Shown here piece after piece: positions 15,001 through 26,800 of a stretch of 64,000 nt of DNA. Positions within the stretch are counted from its first letter, which is position 1, and each line of letters starts with the position of its first letter. The notes beneath the pieces are model-generated. The model had not been told where the DNA came from and ran no database searches. It saw nothing but the letters and a program-made list of their open reading frames with translations. Where the stretch lies: assembly GCA_000727475.1 (NCBI GenBank), contig KL647290.1, positions 1,548,910 to 1,612,909 of the forward strand, given 5' to 3'. Source of the stretch: Sarcocystis neurona. Lineage: Eukaryota > Apicomplexa > Conoidasida > Eucoccidiorida > Sarcocystidae. Both the position numbers and the translations under genes were made by a program.

Positions 15001-15443
15001 TACATGTGTATATACGTATGCATATATGTAAACGGATCGAGTGATACATATGTACGCGTATACGTGGAACTTTATAGAGAGCAGAGAACACACAGCTTCC
15101 CGAGTGGATACAGGAAAACATGTTTCTTCACGCGCTGCGTTTGAAAGTAGCAACAGGAAAAAAAGGGAGACGAGTGGAGGGAGAACTAGAGAGTTAACGC
15201 GTACCCCACGAAATTGCTGAAATTTTCTTCTGATATATGTAGAGTTTCTATCTTTTAGTCATAGGTGTGGTTTGTGTGAATTTGATTGCGTGCCTGCAGG
15301 CCACTGCAGAAGTCTCCGTAACAGAAGGGCTGCTGACGCTGACTTCTGTTTGCAAAGATGCCGTTTGCTCTGCTGCTACGAGTGCAACAATTCTCATGAA
15401 CCTTCAAATAGAAAAGCTTCAAGAAGAAGAAGACAAACAATAA
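2..15443 (+). CDS. LCCL/PA14/discoidin-domain secreted protein (CCp/LAP family), 5' part outside window
   Basis: Predicted secreted multidomain adhesive protein of the apicomplexan LCCL (CCp/LAP) family, which acts in sexual and oocyst stages in relatives. Exons read: 2-182, 508-561, 650-971, 1705-2141, 2484-2639, 2711-2756, 3804-3874, 4723-4820, 5709-5843, 7550-7850, 9861-10096, 10459-10513, 11773-11851, 12044-12086, 13764-13961, 15300-15443. All junctions are GT/AG, phases agree and the sum is exactly 852 codons including TAA. Domains in order: PA14 (GIRGAYYNNPYF, then WDGYVEAPESGTYVF, then SDCGSRIFLN); a beta-rich stretch; discoidin/F5-8C (ASSQ...WHTKAGN, THFRFKPRDD); LCCL (VVCPWGC, CATGVHAGVC, SFRGKTSFGVTS); malectin-like tail (NAWSLSLPKNGLYKLQ) with a ten-alanine run. 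The least certain points are the acceptor at 7550 (7548 is the stronger site but out of phase) and the donor after 12086. PA14 plus LCCL resembles CCp5/FNPA, but the exact orthologue is not settled. Start codon and signal peptide lie upstream of the window. Confidence 0.85.
7550..10096 (+). other. LCCL domain split over two exons
   Basis: The exon at 7550-7850 carries the first half of the LCCL fold (a cysteine, then VVCPWGC, then CATGVHAGVC). The exon at 9861-10096 carries the second half (CEFVVTVGEAKSSFRGKTS). The split falls after the conserved histidine-alanine-glycine segment, with a Glu/Ser-rich linker and a Lys-rich patch inserted at the junction. The 2 kb intron between them holds (TA)n tracts and a GA-rich stretch near 9180-9370. 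The order of cysteines and the HAG motif match the family; the inserted linker is longer than usual. Confidence 0.85.
11519..11712. repeat. Imperfect CTA/CTG trinucleotide tract in intron
   Basis: About 190 bases dominated by CTA, CTG and ATT trinucleotides, lying in the intron between 10513 and 11773 of the LCCL-protein gene. A shorter similar patch is at about 7070-7150 in another intron of the same gene. Both fall between splice sites and are not part of the joined reading frame. Confidence 0.7.
12781..12826. repeat. Compound (TA)n(GATA)n microsatellite
   Basis: Ten TA units run directly into about six GATA units, inside the intron between 12086 and 13764. It is one of many TA-rich microsatellites in the window; others are near 3450-3486, 5093-5110, 10600-10640, 16198-16270, 20750-20768, 23281-23302, 37296-37314 and 61100-61135. 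Confidence 0.9.
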
Positions 15444-16947
15444 GAAGGGGAAAAAAGGAAGACGAGAAACTTGCAGAGGGAAGTCAACAGGAGGAAAGAC
15501 AAGTTGAACAGGAGGGTCAGAGGAAGAAGCAGAACGATGGAGGAAAGAGAAAAAAAGAAGATCCGTTTACTGGCACGAGAGGACGAGATGGAGGACGAGA
15601 AGGAGAGGCGGAATAGAGTTCATAAACTTAGTCGAAAGTAAAAGGTGGGGACGGAGAAAGAAAAGTAAACTGACATGAGGGAAGAAAAAGAAAAAAAGGG
15701 CTCAGGATATATAGGAAATCAGAAATTGCAGATTCCCCGTAGATGAAGACAATTTTTTTCACGTGCACCAAGCAAGCGCACGTACACAAAAAGAAATCTG
15801 TCGTGACGTGTATGTCTAAGTGAGTACCCGGCAGAATTTATAAAGAAAGTGATTTCCGACAGGAGTGGGAGTTTTGCTTCAAGTGTATTCAGCAACGAGG
15901 CCAGTACAACTTGAAATATATATAGAGACATGTGGGGCACGCACATGTATAAGTGGGCTCAAACACAGACGTGTACGTACCTTTACATGTATATACATAT
16001 GTGTGCTGAACACGTATACACACATATGCGCCATGCAGGGCTTGAGTGCCATAGCTCCTCATAAATGGCTAGCTTACGCGTACGTATTAGCAAATTTCCG
16101 TATACAAATATCTATATGCATTTGTGTCTCCAAACACGTGTATATATAAACGTATATGTATGCGTATACATAAAGAATCAACATATAGGAACAAACATAT
16201 ATATTTATATACATGCATACCTGCGTATGTGTATATGTACGTATGTGTATATATATATATATACATACATACACGTATATGTGTATTTGAATTATTTCGT
16301 ATATCACTGCAAACACAAAGGTATCACACGGGTATATATCTTCGCGTAGACATATAGGTGCATGGCACGCCTCACTAGGTACATACGTATGCAGTGGTCC
16401 TGACGGATCCTGCACGCATACTCAGAAAGAGGAAGAAACGCTTGCGTGCACATATACGCATATGTACATGTACCCGTATGGGACCAAGCCGTCCTGCGTG
16501 ACACGTAAGCGTGCATTTCGTACTCATGTACACGCGTGTGTGCCATTTCTGTAGACACCTGGTTGAACGTAACACACCCGGTGCTCTTGTATTTTGTTGC
16601 ACGTGTACGGATATGTGTGTATGTGTGTGTGTGTGTGTGTGCGTGCGTGCACTCTTTTCTTCTTGGAAGAAAATGCAGACCCTCGCATGGGAGCCACTCT
16701 TTCGTACACTTCGTCGAATATACGGAAATTCATATTTGTGTGTTTTGTTATGGACAAACAAACCTATGTGTGTGTGCTGTGCTTTCCACTTTAAGAAGTG
16801 GAGACCCTCTCTTTCGGCGACATAAACCCACAACCGTGTGACCTCTGCATGCACAAATGTGTTTGCAAATGCCGCCGTCCGTGCATGGCTAGTCGTTTCC
16901 AGGTCAACGTGTGCGCGAAGTCGACCAAATACAAGACTGGCAGAAAT

Positions 16948-17183
16948 GACTAGCAAAGTCGTGTACCTCTCACTTGTAGAAGATATACACCAAAGAATAC
17001 GGGTGGATTCCGTCTTCTTACTGAAGGGCACAGGGGCACCAATTAAGACAGTTTGTGACTGCTTTGACTAGCAAAGTCGTGTACCTCTCACTTGTAGAAG
17101 ATATACACCAAAGAATACGGGTGGATTCCGTCTTCTTACTGAAGGGCACAGGGGCACTAATTAAGACAGTTCGTGACTGCTTT
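16948..17183. repeat. 118-bp perfect-length tandem duplication
   Basis: Two adjacent copies, 16948-17065 and 17066-17183, beginning GACTAGCAAAGTCG. They differ at two positions only (ggggcacc/ggggcact and gtttgtg/gttcgtg). The near identity implies a recent duplication. No reading frame runs through both copies convincingly. Confidence 0.95.
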
Positions 17184-17213
17184 GTACGACGTAAGTTGTC
17201 GAAGAGTACAACT

Positions 17214-17265
17214 GGGCAATGAACTACGTAATGAGTCAAGGGCAATGAACTACGTAATGAGTCAA
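17214..17265. repeat. 26-bp tandem duplication
   Basis: Two identical 26-base copies, 17214-17239 and 17240-17265, starting GGGCAATGAACTACG. They lie 30 bases beyond the 118-bp duplication, so the locus has duplicated at two scales. Confidence 0.95.
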
Positions 17266-19179
17266 GAGAAACTCAGCGTGACTCCTTACCGCTTCACGCT
17301 GCATAATGTGAACCGGTGAAACAAAAGGATCACCCCTTCCTTTCTCGACGAATGCAGATGGTGATAACGAGCCATTCAACGTTTTTATTGTATGAGCGTG
17401 TAGTAACTGAAAGGCTAAGTGAAGCGATACTATTGTGTTTACGAGTTTTTAGTGGTGAGTATCCGCAGTGGAAAAAGAATTTTTCTTTCCAGTGCTGTGT
17501 ACGCATGGCGGAGTATCAGAAGATTTACTTGTCCATGTGTTGCAGAGTGAGGCACCTGGGTTTCAGAAAAGCAACCAGATTTCCATGTGTACGTGATTAA
17601 ACACAAAAAATAAGGAGACAATGCAGCAGCACCAGACTTCCATACGTTCCCGGTAAAGAAAACGAAGAATTGGCAGATGGAAAAATGAGTAGACCTAACA
17701 GCCCGTCAGTTCGTTAATACGCATGAATGAGAGAAAAGCAGTCGATTTCTTCGAAATTCCTCCTTTGGGTGATACAAGTGAAAAAAAGCAGCAGGCACTT
17801 CCCCTTTTCGACTGCTGCGATATTACGCGAAGCGAGCAATACAGCAAGACTGCTACACCGCACGTGCACCACATATACTACTCATGTTTCTCAAGTGGCA
17901 ACTCAAGTGTCGACAGAAATACATCTGTACCTCTCTCTCTCCAACGCTCCGACAGTCACGAGCTACTGGAACTTTCTGCAAACAATCAAAGTGTTTCTCA
18001 TGTTTGCCATCAACTGCAGTATGCTCCAGTTCGCGTCCCAAGTCACCGATGTAGAGAACTCACCCTTCTCTTTGAGAGTCCGAGGACGCTACTGCCGATA
18101 TGAAACGTTGTTCTCCCAAGGTACTGTGCGCTACGTAAGGCGGATACGTCTCAAGTCAACGCAGGCGCTCTGGTAGCATCGTAGATTCCGTATCCGCTAC
18201 CCACCCTTCAAATATATTCGCACGCAATTTTTAGCAATTCGTAGATAACGGATACACGCGTACATTAACACGTTAACATGCTCATACACATCCATATACG
18301 AATACGTACCTATATGCACACACGCGATGCAATGACGTGTACACCGTACCGGATATATGTTATATTCGACCATCTAGGTCTCGCGTATCCAAGGATCCAT
18401 GATCAAATACGACAATAATTTCATACAGATAAGCACAAGTATAACGGCATTGTTGAAAAGATCTAGCCACACAAACAACTGCGGCCCTACTGCGTTGGGT
18501 GCACATACATATATATATATATACATATATACTCCCGCACATACTGAGCATTCGACCGTTACACGCAGTCGTACGCGCAACGTGTCGACTGAAGTGAAAT
18601 TAACGATGAAGTTCACTACAGTGTTTGAATACACGATTATACAGTATTTGCTGCGAAGTATTATGGAAGAACAGCCACGTCTACATGTGTGTGGAAAGTT
18701 GCTCTCTTCAGCTACCCCAGCGCAGTTACCGTTCGGTCCACACATATATATACATATATATATGTCTCTGAACGGTAGAAAAATAGGACAGACGTGCAGC
18801 TTCTTCAGCAGAAATGCTCGCGGCGCGGAGAGCACGTGTGTCTGATTGGATCTCTATTGTAAGCCACCCACTCCGCTGCTCTTTGATCCCCCATATTTAC
18901 ACTGCGACATCCCAATGACATAGTACCACAGGTGATACACGTTTCGCAGTGGAGACACGTCTCAGCCTACACAGACGTACGCGCTTACACGTACGTATAC
19001 GCAAGCAGAATACGGATGTACAAAAGCGCAAACCTCCAACCCGGTTTTTCTAACCAACCTAGTCGTGTGGAGCCCCAGATCACCGCTGTGTCTCCTGACG
19101 GACGAAAACGTTTATTTGACTGGAGTTTTGAACATTTTCACGACCGTAGCATCTTGGTTACTCTGACGGAGTTTTCGTC

Positions 19180-20040
19180 TTGAGAAACCACTTTTTTTTC
19201 CTTCATCTTATGACATACTATATACTTTCCTTTTCATCACGAAGATTTTCAGATGCCTCCAAATACCCCTTTTCCGAGACATATTACGCCGTCCCTCGTC
19301 GCATATCCTGGTTCGTGTTCACATTTCCCTTTCTGCTCTTTTCCTCTTTCAGCATTTATAAAATTTGTCGTCTCTTTGCTTTCCTGCGAATCTTGCCTTC
19401 CTTTCTTTCCCTACCCTCTTCATTGATTCTTTCTCTTCACTCTTCTTCTCTACATCTTTCTGTTACTTTTCTCCATTATTCATCTCCTTCTTCCTCTCTC
19501 TCTTGTCCACTTTCTTCTGCTCTCCCCGCACCGCTCTTTCCTTCTCCTTCTGCGTAAATGTAATAGATTCTTCCTTGTCGTCGCTTTTCACTTCATCAAG
19601 TTCCTGCTGCTTCCTCACAGAAGCCTTCTTCCCATCTTCCTCTCTGCGTCACCTTTTTCCTGGAATTCTGCCTCCTCTCTTTTCCTCTCTCTGTCCCCTG
19701 TCCATCGCAGTTTTATTCTTCGCCTGTCTTCCACTTTCCTTTCTTGTCCTTCTTCCTGTCCATCGTTTCCACATGATTCCCCCGTCTTTTCCGGCTCTCT
19801 TCTCCCCTTCTGCTCTCGCGCACCGCCACGTCTTTTGATTGATACCTTCCCTTTTTCGCCCCATCCGTTTTTTCCTTTTCCTCTCTTCGTTCCCCCTCTG
19901 TATTCCTTCTCTCCTTATTTTCCTCCCTCCTTTCCCGTCCTTCTCCAATAGGCCCTCCAAACTGTTTCCGCCTCCCCTCTGTTCCCTCTCTCCTTTCCTT
20001 CCGCTCCTCTTCTTCTGCTTCGTCTTTTCTTCTTCTCTCC
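19180..20040 (+). repeat. CT-rich (polypyrimidine) strand-asymmetric tract
   Basis: About 860 bases in which the plus strand is almost entirely C and T, with TTCC/CTCTT patterns and no fixed period. It abuts the stop codon of the minus-strand DnaJ gene, so the DnaJ transcript would have a purine-rich 3' end here. Open frames inside are low-complexity Ser/Phe/Leu/Pro products of the base composition and are not annotated. Confidence 0.85.
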
Positions 20041-23000
20041 TTACGCGGTAGTCTGTATGTACGTTACGCCTTCTAGCGCTTGCTTGGCTAGTGCCTTCTG
20101 TCTGGCGTCGAGGGCGACCGGATACACGATGTTGAATTTCACACGCAGATTTCCAAACTGCGAAGGATTCTTCCTTTTGGGCATGCCTTTCCCCTGCAGC
20201 ACCATGACCTGGCCATCGTGAGTCACTTCCGTTCTCTTTATAGTTATTGGCGTCGAATCGAGATGAATGAGCTTCTGTTGAAAACCTACCAACGCCTCCA
20301 TCAGACTTAGCTGCATCGTTATTTCCAGGTCATCTCCGCTACGCGTATATCTGCAGCAGGCAAATCGAAGAATACTGCAGCGGCGCAGAACAACTTAATC
20401 ATGCAGCACTCCTTCATATGTGCGCTGATGCACACGTATACGTGGGATATAGCACATCACTAAGCAACAGAAGGGGGACACAGGTATTAAATATATATGC
20501 GCATACACATGTAGTCACCTACGCTTCATACGAGCATACGCATACCTAATGCGACTCTCACATACAATTGTCCAGGCACAAGTGTTTACACACATGTGAG
20601 AGAACGGACGCAAGAAGCACGGCTGCGAGAAGAAAGAACAGCAGATTACAGAGAACTTAAAACAATGAACAAATAGAATCTGCGTTGAGCATGAAAGCGT
20701 AGATTCCTTCCCCTCTCTATCTCTTTCAGTTTGATAAAACGACCGTCACATATATATATATATATATCTGTCTATGTATACATATATATGTACACATGCG
20801 TACGGCATTACCTTTTATGTGGAAGTTCAGCAATGACGATAACAAGATCACCGGGTTCAAATCCGAGGCGCTGCTCGCCTACGCCTTCGAAAACGATTTG
20901 ATCTCCCGCTTTCATTCCCGGCTCCACCAACGCGGATAAATCTACTGTTTCTTTTTGAGTAATTCCCTTGGGACACGCCTGTAACAGTAGTTTTCACACA
21001 AGAAGCATGTTCCATACCGACCGTAAACATTCACATACGCACGAGCAGTGCGTACATGTCTCACCTAGACATATACATACATATATGTATATATATACAC
21101 ATAAACATGTGTATACGTACACACGTGTAGTCGTGTGCGCGTACATATATATATATATACATATATATATGTACACGTACATACAACGTGAGGTGAGTCG
21201 CGGCGACGATATTTACTGTTGCGGCGTCAGTTACTCTTGTCAGATCTGTCAAACGGGAACAGAAGTAAGAATCCAAAACCGTCTTCATTGATAAAGGGGA
21301 ACGTACAAAGCCACTGGTATACACAGGTCACACACAAACGCATGAACATACAGCGCTACTACGGTCAGGTCACGGCTACAGGCTTAAAGATTTTTCCCTG
21401 TTCCTCTCAAGTGATTTCCTCGAAAAGTAGCCCTCCCGTTAGTGGTAGCTTGGCCAGGAATACATAGATACACATCTGGAAGTGAATATATACATATATG
21501 TATATATGCCTCTCTGCACGTACGTCCACACGTACGTAGGTCTAGAACCGGCGAGGAAATCTACCAAAGCCTAATATTGCCTGGCACGCCTGCACGAACA
21601 TGTGACGACTACACACAACAGAATCCGTTTTGTCTTCTGTCGTTTCCTCTCCGTCATTCTCCTGTCTGGCTTGCTCTTCTATTCTGTCGTTACTCTGTCA
21701 TCGACCTTCCCCCCCAGGCCCCTTTGCACCTCCGCTGCTTTTGGTTTTTCCCCTCTCTCTCTGTCTCTTTTACCGTCTCCTCTCCTTTCCCTTCTTCTCT
21801 CGGTCTCCTCTCCCGCGAAAGCCTCCCAAAACGCCTCACTCGCTCCTTCCTTTCCCCGCCGTCTCTCCTCCCTCCCTCTCTCCTCCCGCCACCGCCCATC
21901 CCTCTCCTTCTCTCCCTGCGCACGCCATGTGCGCCTTGTTGTTACCTGGCAGTGCGACTTCCACGCTTTGCCTTGCTCGACGCAGGAGTCGTCCTGAATT
22001 TGATTCTGGACGATGAATCCCGGTCCCATCTGCTGCGTGACGACTCGGATGCCTGGGCCTTTGCAGTCCGCTTTTCTTGTGTAGCAATCGTCTGCCTTAT
22101 CGCACAGCACGGGTCTCGTGAAAGACACATGCAGGGTGTCTCCTCGGTACAGCTGCTCCAACGAAACTTTTAAGTGCACTGTAGAGGCAGGCACCTGCGG
22201 CGTTTCCGCCCCTCGGCCAAATCCAAAGAAGTCGCCAAAAATGTCCCCGAACGGATGTTCACCGCCACCCCCCTGCTGCAGCCCTGCTTCGTACCTGCAG
22301 CGCACCCGGAAAATTGTCAATCCCGACATCCCACAGGCGGTAGCAGCAGCGGCACAAGTGGCACCAGCACACGCAGCAGCAGCAGCCTACAACCAAAAGC
22401 AGCGGCCGCAGCGTCACCACCACCGGATTTTTCCACACAGAAAGACAGCAGTAGCACCTGCACGCTTACTTGCACGTGTTCAAGTACTGATCAGAATGTA
22501 GAAGACGAGACTCGCATTATTCCTTGCTACTACTGTACACGAGCTCGCACACATATACACACAACAAATTTGTATTCACATATACATATATATATATATA
22601 TACATATATATACGCGGATGCGCGTAGAGCTGTAGAGACGTGTAGACACGTTTCTGGGGTGTCTACACACGTGTCTGCAAGCAAACATTCGGAGGGTGAG
22701 TGTTCAAAGATTTGTGGAGTTCCCTTGTGCATGCGCGTACACGCACAACTGTACGTATACCCGTGTTCCTCAACAATCACCGGTGCACCTATGTTGTATA
22801 CACATCAGCCCACAGATACATTTACACATATACAAAATTACCTATATATATGTATATGTATGTAGTAACGCACACCAATGTGCGTACACACACCAGTACG
22901 CGGGGAGGTCTACGCAAGCAGACGCAGACCCACGGAGGAGGGCTGCTTTCCTGTTATATGCATCCATATATGCAGACGCAAACATGCATACACCGTAGTT

Positions 23001-23882
23001 CTTTGCTGTTTTGTATCCCCGACCACACGTGCGAATAAAGAGGCAGGGACGCAGATCACGTGCATTTGTACGTATCACCGTGTGCGTCCACAAGCATATG
23101 CGGACATGAACCCACTTTGTGTATTCACTTTATAGAGCAAGCGCAATGACGGATACATACATATATATATATATATACGTGTATACGGTAGACATACGCG
23201 TGCGTACGGCCGTGTACAGGTAAGTACGAAAAGTAGTCCTTTTCGCCCAATCTCCTTGATACCTCCCGCACACATCAGTCATATATATATATATATATAT
23301 ACATATACGTACACATACACAGATACTGACGTCGGTACGTGTAAAAATTATGCGTGAGGGGCCTCAACGTGTCCGGAGCGCTACAGGAATCGACGTGTTG
23401 ATGAGAGTTGTTTACCGTTCAAGTCCCTCCTTGCCCTGGGCGTCGTATATTTTCCTTTTTTCTGTGTGAGTAAGAACTTCATAAGCATAAGTAATTTTCT
23501 TGAAGACAGACTCCGCAGAGGGGTCTTTGTTCTTGTCCGGATGATATTTCTTTGACAACTCCCGGAATGCCTTCTTGATATCTGCACTACTCGCTGAGCG
23601 CGACACGCCCAGAATAGAGTACAAACTCTGGCTGGCCTCTGCCAGCAACAGCATACCCATGAAGCCACTTCCCCCGCCCACTACGAAGTCGAAACCTGAC
23701 GGCTTGCCGGTGCTGTCTCTCTGAAAAGTCTTCCCCTTTCCTCCTCCCAATGCTGCTGCTGCCGCCTCGTCGTCTTTCCCGACGAAGTGTTGCTGCCGTT
23801 GCCAAGGCAGCAGCAACGCCACCGCAACAGAGAACCACAGGGAGTAGAACCCACCGTGCCGCTGCGCCATCACGCTACCCAA
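20041..23882 (-). CDS. ER-lumenal DnaJ/HSP40 co-chaperone, ERdj3 (DNAJB11) type
   Basis: Co-chaperone that would recruit and stimulate an ER HSP70 (BiP) on unfolded secretory proteins. Exons, 5' to 3' on the minus strand: 23882-23416, 22294-21946, 20978-20812, 20350-20041. Phases agree; 1293 bases give 430 residues and a TAA. An N-terminal signal peptide (start MGSVMAQRHGG; a second Met four codons later is possible) precedes a J domain (SLYSILGVSRSAS, catalytic HPD in KKYHPDKNKD). A Gly/Phe linker follows (FGDIFGDFFGFGRG). Then come the two client-binding C-terminal domains with a cysteine-containing insert (CDKADDCYTRKADCKG, SHCQACPKG), LVEPGMKAGDQIVFEG, RSGDDLEI and GKGMPKRKN. The insert lacks the four CxxCxGxG motifs of type I DnaJ, as in ERdj3. 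No KDEL/HDEL tail is present. Introns carry TA microsatellites and a CT-rich tract (21640-21945). Confidence 0.95.
21640..21945 (+). repeat. CT-rich tract at the start of DnaJ intron 2
   Basis: About 300 bases of C/T on the plus strand, ending exactly at the splice donor of DnaJ exon 2. In the DnaJ transcript this is a purine-rich stretch immediately after the donor. Open frames in it are composition artefacts. Confidence 0.8.
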
Positions 23883-26800
23883 AGAAAAAGGAAACGAACG
23901 GCGGTCAGAGTTCGGCAGACAAGCAACTGGCTAAGAGTACGAAGCAAGATAATTAGTTGGGGCGTAACAGCAGCGTCGAGGAAAACCGATTCCCGAGGGT
24001 AAATGGAGCAGCGGGGACTACCAGCGGGTGGAAAGGAACCGAGGGAGCACTTCTGGCATTGCAGAAAAGACGGGTTTCAACGCAGCGTAAAAAGAAGCAG
24101 TCAGCAGCACTAGTGGGGTAGTTGTCTAAACGCCGGGCGCCGACTGATAGTACCACAGCTGGTAGTAAGACTGCCTTCAGGCCCAGCAGGACCTTCCGGA
24201 ATCCACTAGTGCGGCTACAGAGCTAAATGGAGAGTTTTGAAGGAAAGAACGAAAAGATTCCTATGACGGCTTCCTGAACGTACAGGGGAAGCAACGCTTC
24301 TAGTCTTTAACACCAGGAAAGCGAGGACTACGCCCGGGTTCCACAGAGTCGCAGCTGCTGGGGGAGAAAGGAAGGGGTAGTCACAGCTGCACGCGTACAC
24401 TTACTAAACGTGATGCTGAGAGGAGTGTAGCAGCTGTATTAGTTGGGAGCGGAGTCGTTTTTTTTCTCCTCGTCTTTCTCGTCTACCCATACACTGCCGT
24501 GCGCGCCGACTATGAGTACGTAGTACAGCAGTACCTCACTACAGTAACTAAGAAGAAAGGTAGGAGTGAAGAGTTTGGAAGTGTAAGTAGCAGAAGTGGG
24601 TGTCGAAGGACAACTGTGACCTGCGGCTGTCCAGGAGTACTAACAGCCTTCTATCGACGTCGGCAGCATTCGGACGAAATTTTGCTGGAAAAGAATAGCT
24701 GTATCGACACTCTGACACAAGTGTACCACTACCAGAAAGAGAGAGGACGAGAAGAATAATAGTGGCACTACTAATGTTTGTACTCTTGCTTAGATATTAC
24801 TGGGCAAACATCCGTACAGGATTACTACGGGCTTCAGTGTCGAAGCAGCAGCAGTGTTGTACTACAGTGGAATGGAACGGGTTGTGGTGTTGCTACCATG
24901 GGAAAGTGTGTACAACTGTTGATAAGGAGAGACGGAGAAAAGATACCCTAACTTTTTTGCACGCTGTGAAAAAATTGACGAAGGCCAGCAAATCGGAGGC
25001 AGCCGCTACACCCCAACTCGCGCGTCGGACAGAATTATTTCTTCTGTTGTATCTCCACTGCTCCCTTGTCTCTTCTCTTGCCTCTGTCTCCCTCCTCTGT
25101 CCTGATACTTCTTCCGAGAAGACGCCGATGTAGTAAAGCAGGTCCACTTGGGCAACGGAAGCCCTTTTGTAGCGTACACACAAAAAAACCGGTTTTGATA
25201 CTTTATTCGAAAACACAAACCAGTACGCAGACGCAGCCACAGTCACGTCTGCTTGCTTCTGCGGTTACGTGAATCTATAGACGAGGAATAAAAGTGCACT
25301 CGCTCTTTTCTATATGTGGAGTCAGAGCAAGGTACGTCGTCTGTGCTGCTGCGACTGCGAGTTGATAGCGAAGAAAACACGAGTCTCACAGTCCTCGATG
25401 AAGATTTTTCAGGACGAACTTGGAACCCTTTATTCGGCGTATATCGCAAGTATGCGAACAAAGCAAGAATCACACACGTATCCATGCACACTCATATACA
25501 CCCATGCACATGCGGTACAGAGGTAAGCCAGCAGTTCTAAGCGAGAGACGTTTTAGACGAAAAAGAGAATGCCGCCGGTCGCGTGCGTATCAACGGCAAA
25601 GCCTATGCTACAAAAAGGGATTTCGACATATTACCCGCCTTCCTTCCCGAGAAAAGAGGTACGGCCTAGCTCCTGAAGTCCGTAAGTGGCTGCCAGGTGA
25701 AGTAGCAGCAGCAGAGTAGCGCACAGGAAAGTTCTGTTTGCGTAGAAACTCTTCAACGGCGAATCGGAACAAGCACACCACCGCAGGAAACCGGCTGCAC
25801 GGCTGGGTGGCTAGCAATCACTTGCGGTACCGGATCGAATGTTGCTGAAGCATTGTGCACGTGCGTCACCCTCGGTTGAGAGAGAATAAAGAATGAGAAA
25901 AAAGAAAAAACCAGAAACCAAGCAAACGAAGTCAGCACTTGCACCACACCAAAATGGAGAATGAAGCGGCCTTGAACTTGGATGCGACACTGTTCGTTCA
26001 CCACTACGTCTTGGGTCTTGATATGCACCATAGAGTCCGTACTGAAGGGAAAAACACGAGAAAACACGGGCCGAGTGCGACATCAGATGTAAAACGCTTG
26101 AAGGGCGACAAAAGTGAGGACAAAATAGTATTACGTTGAATGGAAATCCAACGACCTGCAGAAGGGGGGAACTTACAGGCATAACGCGTCCGGCGAAAGA
26201 TACACGTAAACACGAGCCACAAACAAAAAGAGGAAGTCGGAGCAACCCTAACCTGTGTTTTTATTGGAAGACACGGCGGACACTAGGGTAGGTTCACCAG
26301 AAGAAAAAGGACCGACAGTCTCGGAGGAAGGACAAAGCGGAAATGAGAAACCGTGGACACTAGCGGGAGAGTATAGACGACGAGAACAGCAGAGTCAAGT
26401 GACGACACGAAAACAGACAGGGGCAAACGTACCACCAAAAACGCTTTTCAGAGAAAAATCTGCAGTGGTGGTTTAGCAGGGGCAACGCCGGGAAGAGCTT
26501 TGTACCCCCCCCACGGTGGCTCTTTCCGAAAGAGGTCCAGAGACGTACTCCATTAAGGCGCGATGGACGGAAGTCAAAAGATATAGAAGACGGAGGGAGC
26601 GGCCGTGCGGAGGATGCGAGACAAGAAGGCGATGACGTGAATAAACGGCTACCGGAGAAGAAAACAGAAAACGCCTCTGCCGCAGCTGATGAAGGACTGT
26701 TGAGGGAAAAAAGAGGACGTGACATTATATTATCAAATATTTGAGGATAGAGATTTCGAAACTACGGTAAATGGCGTCCGCAAGATTAGGAGGCGCGGGG

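Larger units (their letters stand above)
15444..20040. other. Intergenic region between convergent genes; no confident gene
   Basis: This 4.6 kb spacer separates the 3' ends of the plus-strand LCCL gene and the minus-strand DnaJ gene. It holds a GA-rich tail just after the LCCL stop (about 15390-15720), TA/CATA microsatellites (15.9-16.3 kb), a TG run (16613-16650), two tandem duplications (16948-17265) and a long CT-rich tract (19180-20040). Open stretches at 17727-18119 (ending at a plausible donor) and 18932-19183 (after a plausible acceptor) read somewhat like protein but do not resemble a known family and have no clear start. I leave them unassigned. Confidence 0.6.

Noticed and set aside
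16375..17031. 218-codon minus-strand open frame
   Set aside because: Runs through a CA/TG repeat (His-Thr repeats) and part of the tandem duplication; looks like a composition artefact.
20855..20885. GGGTTCAAATCC-like tRNA B-box
   Set aside because: It lies in DnaJ exon 3 (coding FEPGD) and no A box or cloverleaf surrounds it.
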